Source of the DNA: Streptomyces cellulosae
GTDB taxonomy: Bacteria > Actinomycetota > Actinomycetes > Streptomycetales > Streptomycetaceae
Reading direction: 5' to 3'
DNA length: 64,000 bases
Assembly: GCF_000721105.1 (NCBI RefSeq)
Contig: NZ_JOEV01000009.1
Coordinates: forward strand, 124,001-188,000
Positions 17,664 through 26,270 of the stretch are shown in pieces; within the stretch, counting starts at the first letter, position 1, and every line of letters begins with the position of its first letter. A program made the translations under genes and the position numbers. Below the pieces are notes generated by a model. That model saw only the letters and a program-made list of their open reading frames with translations, was not told the DNA's origin and did not search any database.

Positions 17664-19406
17664 CTACTCGACCCCGATGAGCAGCACGGCTCCCTGCCGC
17701 CCGCCCCGGTACACCACCGTGTCGACGGCGAGGTACGACTCCCGAACCCGCGCTTCCAGGTGGTCGGCGACGGCGTTGGGGGCCTCGTCGCCCAGGACGA
17801 GGGTGACCAGTTCGCCGCCGGCCGAGAGCATGCGGTCGAGGACGGTCTCCGCGGTCGCCCGGACGTCCGCGCCGATCACGGCCACGTCTCCCTCGATGAG
17901 CCCGAGGACGTCACCGGCCTGGCAGATGCCGGCCATGGTCCATGACTGGCGTTCCGCGACGACGACTTCTGCGTACCGGGTGGCTCCGGCCGCCGAGGTC
18001 ATCGTCACGACGTCCTCGTCGAAGCGGCGTTCCGGCTCGTGCACGGCGAGCGCGGCGATGCCCTGGACCGCGGAGCGGGTCGGGATGAGGGCCACCCGGA
18101 TACCCTCGGTGCGGGCCTGTTCGGCCGCCGCGGCCGCGGTGTGGCGCAGATCCGCGTCGTTGGGCAGCAGCACCACCTCGCGCGCGTGGGCACGCCGTAC
18201 GGCCTCCACGAGCTCCCCGCTCGCGGGCGGTTCCCCGGGCCGGGCGAGGACGGTGGTCGCGCCCGCCTCGGTGTACAGCACGGCGAGTCCCTCACCGGGG
18301 ACGACGGCCACGACGGCACGCTGGACCCGCTCCCGGGGCGGCCGCTCGGCACCGGTGGTGTGCACATCGCCGAGCCCGAAATGGGTGATCCTGATCCGGT
18401 ACGGCCGCCCGGCCTCGACGCCCGCCTCGACGGCGGCACCCGCGTCGTCGACGTGCACATGAACGTTCCACAGCCCGTCGCCGCCCACCACGACGAGCGA
18501 GTCCCCGAGGGCGTCGAGCCTGGCCCGAAGCCACTCGACCGCCTCGTCCTCCGCCTCCAGGAGGTAGACAACCTCGAAGGCCGGCCCGCTCTCCACCGGA
18601 CCCGCCGGCCCGTTCCCGCAAGCCCCGGCGTCGTCCGGATCCGCCGGATCCGCGGACCCGCGCGCGGGAGACGCCACATCGCCGCGCCCCTGCCGCTCGA
18701 CACCCTCCACGCGCGTGTGCGCCCCGGAACCGGACACCGCGCCCGGCGACTCCCCCGTGAACGTCTCCACCAAGGCCCCGAGGACCGCCACCAGCCCCCG
18801 TCCGCCCGCGTCCACCACCCCGGCGCGCTCCAGGACGGCCAGCTGGCCCGGAGTCGCGGCGAGGGCCGTGCAGGCACCCTGGTGGGCGGCCCGGGCCACC
18901 GCCGCGCAGTCGCCCTCGGCTCCGGTGGCCGCGTCGGCGGCGGCCGAGGCGACCGTGAGGACCGTGCCCTCGACCGGGTGGGCCACGGCCTGGCGGGCGG
19001 AGTCGGCCGCGTGCCGCAGCGCGGACTTGAGGCCCTGGCCGTCGGTGTGAGCGGTCTCACCGTCGGCGGCGAGCACCTGCGCCATGCCCCGCAGCAGCTG
19101 CGCGAGGATCGTCCCCGAATTGCCCCGCGCGCCGATCAGCGCCCCGTGCGCCATCGCCCGCACGGCATCGGCGAGGGTCGGCCGGCCGAGGGTCCGGTCG
19201 GCCTCGTGACCGGCGAACACCGCCTCCACGGCCCCGGCGGCGGACTCCACGGTGAGATACAGGTTGGTGCCGGTGTCCCCGTCCGCAACGGGATACACGT
19301 TGATCGCGTCGATCTCCTCCCGCGCCCGTCCGAGCGCGGTCAGTGCCAGACCGCACCAGGTGCGCACCGCGAGAGCATCGAAGAATGTCTGCGGCACCTG
19401 CGCCAC
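17664..19406 (-). CDS. DhaL/DAK2-domain protein, fatty acid kinase catalytic subunit (FakA/YloV-like)
   Basis: 580 residues. The N-terminal DhaL domain has the Mg-ATP motifs INVYPVADGDTGTNLYLT and GARGNSGTILAQLLRGMAQ. A middle domain and a C-terminal DegV-like/YloV domain follow (VVVVGGDGLWNVHVHVDDAGAAVEAG...RITHF; LPNDADLRHTAAAAAEQA). In Firmicutes FakA phosphorylates FakB-bound fatty acids and lies in an rpmB-fakA-recG cluster, the same neighbours as here. An acidic/Pro insert after ~residue 235 is lineage-specific. I chose the GTG at 19406 because GGGAGG lies 5 nt upstream; the longer frame is not supported. FakB is not seen in the window. Confidence 0.87.
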   Translation of the reverse strand: MAQVPQTFFDALAVRTWCGLALTALGRAREEIDAINVYPVADGDTGTNLYLTVESAAGAVEAVFAGHEADRTLGRPTLADAVRAMAHGALIGARGNSGTILAQLLRGMAQVLAADGETAHTDGQGLKSALRHAADSARQAVAHPVEGTVLTVASAAADAATGAEGDCAAVARAAHQGACTALAATPGQLAVLERAGVVDAGGRGLVAVLGALVETFTGESPGAVSGSGAHTRVEGVERQGRGDVASPARGSADPADPDDAGACGNGPAGPVESGPAFEVVYLLEAEDEAVEWLRARLDALGDSLVVVGGDGLWNVHVHVDDAGAAVEAGVEAGRPYRIRITHFGLGDVHTTGAERPPRERVQRAVVAVVPGEGLAVLYTEAGATTVLARPGEPPASGELVEAVRRAHAREVVLLPNDADLRHTAAAAAEQARTEGIRVALIPTRSAVQGIAALAVHEPERRFDEDVVTMTSAAGATRYAEVVVAERQSWTMAGICQAGDVLGLIEGDVAVIGADVRATAETVLDRMLSAGGELVTLVLGDEAPNAVADHLEARVRESYLAVDTVVYRGGRQGAVLLIGVE

Positions 19407-19545
19407 CTGCGCCTCCCTGAGCTGCTGGACGTGGGACGCAGCGTAGACCTCGGGGGGCGGTCCACCGGAAGCGGGCCGGAGCAGAGCGCTGAGCAGCCAT
19501 GGTAGTTTCGTTCTACTGGCGCGGTCGTTGTATGCTGCTCCGGTT

Positions 19546-19563
19546 GCCCGATCCAGATCGGGC
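19546..19563. promoter_or_regulatory. Hairpin in the rpmB leader
   Basis: Perfect 8-bp arms GCCCGATC/GATCGGGC with a 2-nt centre, followed on the plus strand by ATTCTTCCCC, ~100 bp upstream of the rpmB start. It could be a weak leader terminator or an L28-related control element, or the palindromic operator of the divergent fakA-like gene. Confidence 0.4.
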
Positions 19564-19665
19564 ATTCTTCCCCTGGCAGCGCCACTCAGATCTCTGATCC
19601 TACGATCTCGATCCCCGGCATGCCGGGATCCACCGTAAGTGCATCTGAAGTCTTTGGAGTGACCC

Positions 19666-19851
19666 GTGGCTGCCAACTGCGACGTCTGCGGCAAGGGGCC
19701 GGGCTTCGGCAACAACATCTCGCACTCGCACCGCCGTACGCCCCGTCGCTGGAACCCGAACATCCAGCGTGTGCGTACCGTGGTGGGCGGGACGCCGAAG
19801 CGCGTGAACGCTTGCACCTCGTGCATCAAGGCCGGCAAGGTCTCGCGCTGA
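19666..19851 (+). CDS. rpmB: 50S ribosomal protein L28, Cys-containing form
   Basis: 61 residues, starting [20 protein letters not shown] after the GTG initiator and ending in [14 protein letters not shown]. The two CxxC pairs make this the zinc-binding form. GGAGTGACC precedes the GTG. Monocistronic, with a strong terminator at 19893. Confidence 0.97.
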   Translation: MAANCDVCGKGPGFGNNISHSHRRTPRRWNPNIQRVRTVVGGTPKRVNACTSCIKAGKVSR

Positions 19852-19892
19852 CGCACAGCTAAGCGCGCGGCCACTGCTGGTTCGCTGCAGAT

Positions 19893-19925
19893 AGCCGGTC
19901 CCACCCTGGTGGGCCCGGCTTTTTG
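19893..19925 (+). terminator. rpmB terminator
   Basis: Stem GCCGG-T-CCCACC / GGTGGG-C-CCGGC with a 2-nt loop followed by TTTTT, a rare complete rho-independent terminator for this genome. thiD converges from the right, ending at 20008. Confidence 0.92.
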
Positions 19926-20007
19926 CATGCCCACGCCCACCCGCTCGAAGAGCCCGCTCCATCAGGAAGCCGACCGGGAAGGTGGCGACCGGCATCCGGC
20001 AGCGGGA

Positions 20008-20868
20008 CTACCCGGCCTCTTCGGAGCCCTGAGGGCGGAACGCCCAGCCGTGGTCCACCGGTCCGATGCCGCCTCCCAGGGCGAACCCGGCCGCGATCGC
20101 CCCGGTCACGTACTCCTTGGCCGCCGCCACCGCCTCCGGCACGGACTGCCCCTTCGCGAGCTGCGACGCGATCGCTGAGGCGAGGGTGCAGCCCGTGCCG
20201 TGCGTGTGCCGGTTGTCGTGGCGCGGGGCACGCAGCCAGTACTCCTCCGAACCGTCGGTGAGCAGGTCCACTGCCTGGCTCCCACCCACCCGCACTGCCT
20301 GGTCCCCACCCACCCGCCCGGTGCCCTCCGGCAGATGACCGCCCTTGATCAGCGCCCAGCGCGGGCCGTACGCCAGCACGGCCGCCGCGGCCCGCCGAAG
20401 GTCCGCTTCCGACTCGACGCGCACACCCGTCAGTTGGGCCACCTCGTCCAGGTTCGGCGTGGCCACGGTGGCCGCCGGCAGCAGCCGCGTCCGTACGGAG
20501 TCCAGCGCGGACGCGGCCAGCAGAGGGTCCCCGTGCTTGGACACCCCGACCGGGTCGACGACGGCCGGCGCGTCCGTCCCGCGGATCAACTCCGCGACCG
20601 CCTCGACGAGTTCGGCGGACGCCAGCATCCCGGTCTTGACCGCCTGGACGCCGATGTCGTCGACCACACTGCGGTACTGGGCCCGCACCGCCTCCACCGG
20701 CAGCTCCCAAGCCCCCTGCACGCCCAGGGAGTTCTGCGCGGTGACCGCCGTGATCACGCTCATACCGTGCACACCGAGCGCGAGCATCGTCTTCAGGTCG
20801 GCCTGAATGCCCGCGCCCCCGCCGGAGTCGGAGCCCGCGACGGTGAGCACCCGAGCAGGCGCGCTCAT
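20008..20868 (-). CDS. thiD: Hydroxymethylpyrimidine/phosphomethylpyrimidine kinase
   Basis: 286 residues. Phosphorylates HMP and HMP-P for thiamin synthesis or salvage. N-terminal [19 protein letters not shown], substrate/metal site [25 protein letters not shown], and the catalytic [14 protein letters not shown]. The ATG overlaps the thiL stop (ATGA), so it is the second gene of a thiL-thiD operon. A 24-bp in-frame tandem duplication (20269-20316) doubles RVGG(D/S)QAV in a surface loop. Confidence 0.95.
   Translation of the reverse strand: MSAPARVLTVAGSDSGGGAGIQADLKTMLALGVHGMSVITAVTAQNSLGVQGAWELPVEAVRAQYRSVVDDIGVQAVKTGMLASAELVEAVAELIRGTDAPAVVDPVGVSKHGDPLLAASALDSVRTRLLPAATVATPNLDEVAQLTGVRVESEADLRRAAAAVLAYGPRWALIKGGHLPEGTGRVGGDQAVRVGGSQAVDLLTDGSEEYWLRAPRHDNRHTHGTGCTLASAIASQLAKGQSVPEAVAAAKEYVTGAIAAGFALGGGIGPVDHGWAFRPQGSEEAG
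20269..20316 (-). repeat. 24-bp in-frame tandem duplication in thiD
   Basis: Two adjacent 24-bp units differing at one position give RVGGDQAV followed by RVGGSQAV, between the KGGH motif and the substrate loop of ThiD. This is likely a recent slippage event in a tolerant loop. Confidence 0.9.
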
Positions 20869-21830
20869 GACTCGATGTCCCCGAAGTGGTCCCAGCCGCC
20901 CTTCTTGGTCCACGGCGCCCCGTCCACCGTCACCTGGGGCAGCGCCGACGGGTTGAGGACCTCGCCGATGACCTTCCAGCGGGCGGGCAGCTTCACGTCC
21001 GGCGGGAAGGTCGCCACGATCGCGTGGTCCTCGCCCCCGGTGAGCACCCACTGCATGGGGTCGACGCCGACGGCCTGCCCGATGTCGTTCATCTGGGACG
21101 GGATGTCGATCGCGCCGGAGCGGATGTCGATGCGGACCTTGCTGGCCTCGGCGATGTGCCCGAGGTCGGCGATCAGCCCGTCGCTGACGTCGCACATCGC
21201 GGTCGCCCCGAGCCCGGCGGCGGCCGGACCCGCGTGGTAGGGCGGCTCGGGGCGCCGGTGGGCCTCCACGAAGGCACGCGGCGAGCGGAAACCGCGGGAG
21301 AGCACCGCGTATCCGGCCGCCGACCAGCCCAGCCAGCCGGTCACCGCGACGAGGTCGCCGGGCTGGGCTCCCCCGCGCGTCACGGGCTCGTTGTTGCGCA
21401 GGTCGCCGAGCGCGGTGATCGACACCATGATCGTGTCGCCGCGCACGACGTCCCCTCCGACCACGGACGCGCCCGCGACCTGGCACTCGTCGCGCAGTCC
21501 GTCCATCAACTCGCTCGCCCAGGTCACCGGGAGTTCGCCGGGGACGACCAAACCGAGCAGCAGGGCGGTCGGCACCGCGCCCATGGCGGCGATGTCGGCC
21601 AGGTTCTGCGCGGCGGCCTTGCGGCCCACGTCGTAGGCGGTGGACCAGTCGCGGCGGAAGTGCCGGCCCTCCAGGAGGATGTCGGTGCTGGCCACGACCC
21701 TGCGGTCGGGCGCGGCGACCACCGCGGCGTCGTCGCCGGGGCCGACCCGGACCGCCGGGGTGGTGGTGAGACGGGAGGTGAGCTCCCTGATGAGCCCGAA
21801 CTCACCGAGCTCACCAACAGTGCCCTTCAT
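20865..21830 (-). CDS. thiL: Thiamine-monophosphate kinase
   Basis: 321 residues. ATP-dependent phosphorylation of thiamin phosphate to the active pyrophosphate cofactor. [32 protein letters not shown] carries the metal/substrate acidic residues; [26 protein letters not shown] and [15 protein letters not shown] are further family motifs. The ATG at 21830 ([13 protein letters not shown]) gives the standard N-terminus. First gene of the thiL-thiD operon, divergent from the RAM-domain gene. Confidence 0.96.
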   Translation of the reverse strand: MKGTVGELGEFGLIRELTSRLTTTPAVRVGPGDDAAVVAAPDRRVVASTDILLEGRHFRRDWSTAYDVGRKAAAQNLADIAAMGAVPTALLLGLVVPGELPVTWASELMDGLRDECQVAGASVVGGDVVRGDTIMVSITALGDLRNNEPVTRGGAQPGDLVAVTGWLGWSAAGYAVLSRGFRSPRAFVEAHRRPEPPYHAGPAAAGLGATAMCDVSDGLIADLGHIAEASKVRIDIRSGAIDIPSQMNDIGQAVGVDPMQWVLTGGEDHAIVATFPPDVKLPARWKVIGEVLNPSALPQVTVDGAPWTKKGGWDHFGDIES

Positions 21831-22036
21831 TGCCCTTACGCCCCTTCTGTCCCTGTCCGTGCCCGCTCGCGCGTCACCAGTGTCCTCGATACGGTCGAGG
21901 TGACCGTCAACTTCTGTCGTGCCTGCACTACGGCGCGCGAGTCGCGGCCCGCGCGGGTCTCCCCGTGGCGAGCGGCGACGCGATACCGTGGCGTTCCTTT
22001 TCCCCACATGATCCTCGTGGCCGCCCTGGAGGTTCC

Positions 22037-22270
22037 GTGGTACAGGCGTACATCCTGATCCAGACGGAGGTCGGCAAGGCGTCGACCGTCGCCGAGACGA
22101 TCAGCAAGATCCCTGGAGTCATCCAGGCCGAGGACGTGACGGGACCGTACGACGTCATCGTGCGCGCCCAGGCCGACACCGTGGACGATCTCGGCCGCAT
22201 GGTGGTCGCGAAGGTCCAGCAGGTGGACGGCATCACCCGTACCCTGACCTGCCCGGTGGTCCATCTGTAG
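22037..22270 (+). CDS. Stand-alone Lrp/AsnC ligand-binding (RAM) domain protein
   Basis: 77 residues that are only the RAM domain (VQAYILIQTEVGKASTVAETISKIPGV...GPYDVIVRAQ...VDGITRTLTCPVVH); the DNA-binding helix-turn-helix of Lrp/AsnC regulators is absent. GGAGG lies 4 nt before the GTG, so it is a real short gene and not a truncation. Such stand-alone RAM proteins form ring oligomers that bind amino acids or partner Lrp proteins. The ligand is unknown. Confidence 0.9.
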   Translation: MVQAYILIQTEVGKASTVAETISKIPGVIQAEDVTGPYDVIVRAQADTVDDLGRMVVAKVQQVDGITRTLTCPVVHL

Positions 22271-22290
22271 CCCCCGTCTACCCTTGGCCG

Positions 22291-22797
22291 GTGAACTTCT
22301 TCCGCCACCGGCGCCGCATCCTCGCCGTGCCCGCGTTCGCTCTGTTGATCACGATCGCGGGCTGCTCCTCAGCAGACGACAGCGCGTCGGCGGCGGTTCC
22401 CAGCCCGGACGCGAAGGCGGCACGGCTGTGCCGGGATCTGAACAAGGTACTGCCGTCCGCGGTGGACGGTGAGAGCCGCCACGACCCCGAGCCCGTCTCC
22501 GCGTTGACGGCGGGCTGGGGAGGCCCGGAGATCATACTGCGCTGCGGTGTCACCCAGCCGCCCAAGATGGTCGACCCGGCGGTGGCGAAAGGAGACGACC
22601 CGGACGCGGTCGCCGGCGGGGTGAACGGCGTCGACTGGCTGATGGAGAAGCGGGGCGGCGGGGCGTACCGCTTCACGACGGCCAACCGCACGGTGTACGT
22701 CGAGGTGACGGTGCCGAAGGGGCGGGACAGTTCGGGTGTGCTGATAGATCTCGCACCGGCGATCAAGAAGGCGATCCCCGAGGGAATCGCAGACTAG
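22291..22797 (+). CDS. DUF3515 lipoprotein
   Basis: 168 residues. Basic N-terminus, hydrophobic core and lipobox (LLITIAGCSS; lipidated Cys at ~27), so it is an exported lipoprotein. The DUF3515 core is visible (AARLCRDLNKVLPSAVDG, GWGGPEIILRCGV, WLMEK, YRFTTANRTVYVEVTVP). It is 20 nt after the RAM-domain gene and probably in the same unit. Its TAG stop (22795-22797) lies inside the left inverted repeat of the element at 22794-23018, so the extreme C-terminus may have been altered by insertion. Confidence 0.88.
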   Translation: MNFFRHRRRILAVPAFALLITIAGCSSADDSASAAVPSPDAKAARLCRDLNKVLPSAVDGESRHDPEPVSALTAGWGGPEIILRCGVTQPPKMVDPAVAKGDDPDAVAGGVNGVDWLMEKRGGGAYRFTTANRTVYVEVTVPKGRDSSGVLIDLAPAIKKAIPEGIAD

Positions 22798-23018
22798 GGC
22801 CTGTCCGGCGGGTCAGGCCGGCTGGGGGCAACGCTGCCTCGTCGGCACGGCTGAGCGGGACCGGGTGTGTCCAGGGCGACGCCGCGGAGGAAGCCGACGC
22901 GATGGCGGTCCCCCGCTCGAGCGAAGCCGAGCGTGGGGGAACCGGTGGCCGACGACAACACCGCGGACGGGCGTGGCAGGCCCCGCGACGCCGGCCTGAT
23001 CCGCCGGACAGGCCCCAG
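22794..23018. mobile_element. MITE-like 225-bp element with 29-bp terminal inverted repeats
   Basis: The ends 22794-22822 and 22990-23018 are inverted repeats of 29 bp with two mismatches (outer part CTAGGGCCTGTCCGGCGG). There is no coding capacity inside. An internal hairpin (CCCCCGCTCG...CGAGCGTGGGGG, ~22909-22934) resembles a palindrome that recurs in Streptomyces intergenic DNA. No clear target-site duplication is visible. It lies between the DUF3515 gene and the convergent ddl. This could be a non-autonomous element mobilised in trans, or a dispersed intergenic repeat family. Confidence 0.7.
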
Positions 23019-23050
23019 GGCGCTCGACCACGCCCAGGCGCCGCGCCGGG

Positions 23051-24208
23051 TCAGCGCAGGCCCGTCGAGCGGCGCATGGCCGCCTGGATCAGGCGGTCCA
23101 CCAGTTCGCCGTACTCGACCCCGCTCGCCCGCCACATCTGCGGGTACATCGAGATCGGCGTGAAGCCGGGCATCGTGTTGATCTCGTTGATGACGAACTC
23201 GCCGTCATCCGTGAGGAAGAAGTCCGCGCGGACCAGGCCCTCGCAGGAGGCCGCCTCGAAGGCGTCCACCGCGAGCTTCTGCACCTCGGCCGTCTCCTCG
23301 GGCGTCAACGGGGCCGGCACGAGGCCGGGCGTGGAGTCGATGTACTTGGCCTCGAAGTCGTAGTACGCGTGCGCGTCCGGCGGCGGGATCTCCGCGGGGA
23401 CGGAGGCACGCGGGCCGTCCTCGAACTCCAGCACCCCGCACTCGATCTCACGGCCGCGCAGCGCCGCCTCCACGAGGATCTTCGGGTCGTGCCGCTGGGC
23501 CTCGGCGATCGCCTCGTCCATCCCCGACAGGTCGTCGACCTTGGTGATGCCGATCGACGAACCCGCGCGCGCGGGCTTCACGAACAGCGGCCAGCCGTGC
23601 TCGCCGGCGAAGTCGACGATCTTCTTGCGGGCGGCCGACTCGTCGCTCTCCCACTCACGCGGCCGGATCACCACGTACGGGCCCACCGTGAGCCCGAAGG
23701 AGGTGAACACCCGCTTCATGTACTCCTTGTCCTGGCCGACCGCGGAGGCGAGCACACCGGAACCCACGTACGGCACGCCGGACAGCTCCAGCATGCCCTG
23801 GAGGGTGCCGTCCTCGCCGTACGGGCCGTGCAGCACCGGGAAGACGACATCGATCTCGCCGAGCACCTTGGGCACCGATCCGGACTCGCCGTAGACGACT
23901 TCGCGGTTGGTGGGGTCGACGGGGAGCACCACGCCGCCCTCGCCCGACTCGGCGAGCTCGTCGACGCTGGGCGTGCGGCGTTCGGTGATCGCCATGCGCT
24001 CCGGTTCGTCGGCGGTGAGCGCCCACCGGCCGTCCCGGGTGATGCCGATCGGCAGGACGTCGTACTTCGTCCGGTCGATGGCCTTGAGGACGGCTCCGGC
24101 GGTGACCACGGAGATCCCGTGTTCGGAGCTGCGTCCGCCGAACACGACGGCCACACGCGGCTTACGAGGCGGCTGCTCAGGGCTCTGAGGGAGGTTATCG
24201 GTGCTCAT
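23051..24208 (-). CDS. ddl: D-alanine--D-alanine ligase
   Basis: 385 residues. ATP-grasp ligase making D-Ala-D-Ala for peptidoglycan. VVFGGRSSEHGISVVTAGAV, FPVLHGPYGEDGTLQGMLEL, FVKPARAGSSIGITKV (ATP loop) and the Mg/active-site segment FVINEINTMPGFTPISMYP. This is the housekeeping Ddl type. No vanH/vanX neighbours, so not a vancomycin-resistance ligase cluster. Lies ahead of gpsA-plsC in leftward order, with 69 bp between it and gpsA. Confidence 0.96.
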   Translation of the reverse strand: MSTDNLPQSPEQPPRKPRVAVVFGGRSSEHGISVVTAGAVLKAIDRTKYDVLPIGITRDGRWALTADEPERMAITERRTPSVDELAESGEGGVVLPVDPTNREVVYGESGSVPKVLGEIDVVFPVLHGPYGEDGTLQGMLELSGVPYVGSGVLASAVGQDKEYMKRVFTSFGLTVGPYVVIRPREWESDESAARKKIVDFAGEHGWPLFVKPARAGSSIGITKVDDLSGMDEAIAEAQRHDPKILVEAALRGREIECGVLEFEDGPRASVPAEIPPPDAHAYYDFEAKYIDSTPGLVPAPLTPEETAEVQKLAVDAFEAASCEGLVRADFFLTDDGEFVINEINTMPGFTPISMYPQMWRASGVEYGELVDRLIQAAMRRSTGLR

Positions 24209-24277
24209 ATCGCGATGAGAGTACCCGTTGGTAGTGCCGTGAGACAGCGCCCGCCCGGCGGCGTCGCGCGGCGTCGC

Positions 24278-25288
24278 TCAGCGTCGTTCCGGCTTCGCGC
24301 TGCGCGACATCAGCTCCTTGAGAGCGACCACGGGAGGCTTGCCCTCGTGCACGATTCCCACGACCGTCTCGGTGATGGGCATGTCGACGCCGTGCCGCCG
24401 GGCCAGATCCAGCACGGACTCACAGGACTTGACGCCCTCGGCGGTCTGCCGGGTGACCGCGATGGTCTCCTGCAGGGTCATGCCCTTGCCGAGGTTGGTG
24501 CCGAAGGTGTGGTTGCGGGACAGCGGCGAGGAGCAGGTCGCCACCAGGTCGCCGAGCCCGGCGAGTCCGGAGAACGTCAGCGGGTCGGCGCCCATCGCGA
24601 GGCCGAGCCGGGTCGTCTCCGCCAGCCCGCGCGTGATGAGCGAGCCCTTGGCGTTGTCGCCGAGTCCCATGCCGTCCGCGATGCCGACGGCCAGACCGAT
24701 GACGTTCTTGACCGCGCCGCCGAGTTCGCAGCCCACGACGTCGGTGTTGGTGTACGGGCGGAAGTACGGCGTGTGGCAGGCCGCCTGGAGCCGCTGGGCG
24801 AGGTTCTCGTCGGTACAGGCGACCACCGCGGCGGCCGGCATCCTGGCGGCGATCTCGCGGGCGAGGTTGGGCCCGGTGACCACGGCGACGCGGTTCTGGG
24901 GCACCTTGGCGACGTCCTCGATGACCTCGCTCATCCGCATGGCGGAACCGAGTTCGACGCCTTTCATCAGCGACACGAGGACCGTGCCGGGCGCGAGCAG
25001 CGGCGTCCACTCGGCGAGGTTGGCGCGCAGTGTCTGGGAGGGGACGGACAGGACCGTGAAGTCGGCGTCGGCGGCGGCCTCGGCGGCGTCCGTGGTGGCC
25101 CGCATGTTCTCCGGCAGTTCGACACCGGGGAAGTAGTCGGGGTTCGTGCGGGAGGAGTTGATCGCTTCCGCGACCTGTGCCCGGCGCGCCCACAGAGTGA
25201 CCTCGCACCCCGCGTCGGCGAGCACCATGCCGAACGCCGTCCCCCACGAACCGGCGCTGAAGACCGCCGCCTTGACCGGCTTGCTCAC
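24278..25288 (-). CDS. gpsA: Glycerol-3-phosphate dehydrogenase [NAD(P)+]
   Basis: 336 residues. Reduces dihydroxyacetone phosphate to sn-glycerol 3-phosphate for phospholipids. Rossmann segment AAVFSAGSWGTAFGMVLADAG, TGPNLAREIA, catalytic Lys region GGAVKNVIGLAVGIADGMGLGDNAKG, and GLAGLGDLVATCSSPLSRNHTFG. The first Gly of the usual GxGxxG is replaced by Ser (SAGSWG). The GTG overlaps the plsC stop (GTGA), so gpsA and plsC are translationally coupled; their products act in consecutive pathway stages. Confidence 0.96.
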   Translation of the reverse strand: MSKPVKAAVFSAGSWGTAFGMVLADAGCEVTLWARRAQVAEAINSSRTNPDYFPGVELPENMRATTDAAEAAADADFTVLSVPSQTLRANLAEWTPLLAPGTVLVSLMKGVELGSAMRMSEVIEDVAKVPQNRVAVVTGPNLAREIAARMPAAAVVACTDENLAQRLQAACHTPYFRPYTNTDVVGCELGGAVKNVIGLAVGIADGMGLGDNAKGSLITRGLAETTRLGLAMGADPLTFSGLAGLGDLVATCSSPLSRNHTFGTNLGKGMTLQETIAVTRQTAEGVKSCESVLDLARRHGVDMPITETVVGIVHEGKPPVVALKELMSRSAKPERR

Positions 25289-26118
25289 GTGCCCTGCCCT
25301 TCTGCCTGCTTCCTCTGCGTCTGGGGCTGCTGGCTCTGTGTCCGCTGGGTCGGTGTCTGCTGGGTCCGCTGGGCCGGCTGCGTCTGTGCCCGGGTCCGGC
25401 GCCGCTGCTCGATCCGCTCGCGGCGCGGGTCGTAGGGCCTGGCCGGTGCCTTCTCGCCGCGGATCTCCTCCAGCTGGCGGGTGACGGCGGCCATGATGAC
25501 CTCGGTCGCTTCCTTGAGGAGCTCCGGGGTCATCTCCTTGTCGTAGAAACGCCGCAGGTCCACCGGGGGTCCGGCGAGGACCTGGTGGGTCTTTCGCGGA
25601 AAGAGGTCCGGCTTCTTGGCGTACGGCGGCAGCACCTTGTTGGCGCCCCACTGGGCGACCGGAATCACCGGGCACTTGGTCTGCAGGGCGACGCGCGCGG
25701 CACCGGTCTTGGCGGTCATGGGCCAGCCGTTCGGGTCGCGGGTGAGAGTGCCCTCGGGGTAGAAGGCGACGCACTCACCGCGCTCCACGGCCGCGATGGC
25801 GGCCCGGAAGGCGCTCAGCGCGTCCGTGCTCTCGCGGTAGACGGGGATCTGTCCGGTACCGCGCATCGCTGCGCCGACGAATCCCTTCCTGAAAAGACCG
25901 CTCTTCGCCAGGAATCGCGGAACGCGGCCGGTGTTGTACTGAAAGTGCGCGTACGCGAAGGGATCGATGTGCGAATTGTGGTTCACCGCGGTGATAAAGC
26001 CGCCATCAGCCGGAATGTGTTCCATTCCGCGCCAGTCCCGCTTGATCAGAACCACCAGCGGCGGTTTGCAGAGCACCGCTGCCAGGCGGTACCAGAAGCC
26101 GATTCTGCGGCGGGGCAC
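25285..26118 (-). CDS. plsC: 1-acyl-sn-glycerol-3-phosphate acyltransferase
   Basis: 277 residues. PlsC/AGPAT-type acyltransferase making phosphatidic acid at the membrane. Catalytic NHX4D is NHNSHID and the glycerol-phosphate-binding motif is FYPEGTLTRD; a hydrophobic N-terminal helix (WYRLAAVLCKPPLVVLI) anchors it. The last ~35 residues are Gln/Thr/Arg low complexity (TQPAQRTQQTPTQRTQSQQ) and unlike the family core. GTG start with AGAGGAAGG upstream. Coupled to gpsA. Confidence 0.93.
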   Translation of the reverse strand: MPRRRIGFWYRLAAVLCKPPLVVLIKRDWRGMEHIPADGGFITAVNHNSHIDPFAYAHFQYNTGRVPRFLAKSGLFRKGFVGAAMRGTGQIPVYRESTDALSAFRAAIAAVERGECVAFYPEGTLTRDPNGWPMTAKTGAARVALQTKCPVIPVAQWGANKVLPPYAKKPDLFPRKTHQVLAGPPVDLRRFYDKEMTPELLKEATEVIMAAVTRQLEEIRGEKAPARPYDPRRERIEQRRRTRAQTQPAQRTQQTPTQRTQSQQPQTQRKQAEGQGT

Positions 26119-26270
26119 GCGGACACCTTCCTCTAGGGCCTGGGGCCGCACAAGTGTCGCGCCAGGCCGCCGGTCTGTCGAGAACACCGTACGCCCCGAC
26201 TCCGTGACCGCCAGGAGGCCCGGTGACGGCTGAGTAACAATGGCCGCGACAAGACAGGGACGGAGCGCTC

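Noticed and set aside
23051..24208. Vancomycin-type D-Ala-D-Lac ligase
   Set aside because: Neighbours are housekeeping phospholipid genes, no vanH or vanX is present, and the active-site segments fit ordinary Ddl.
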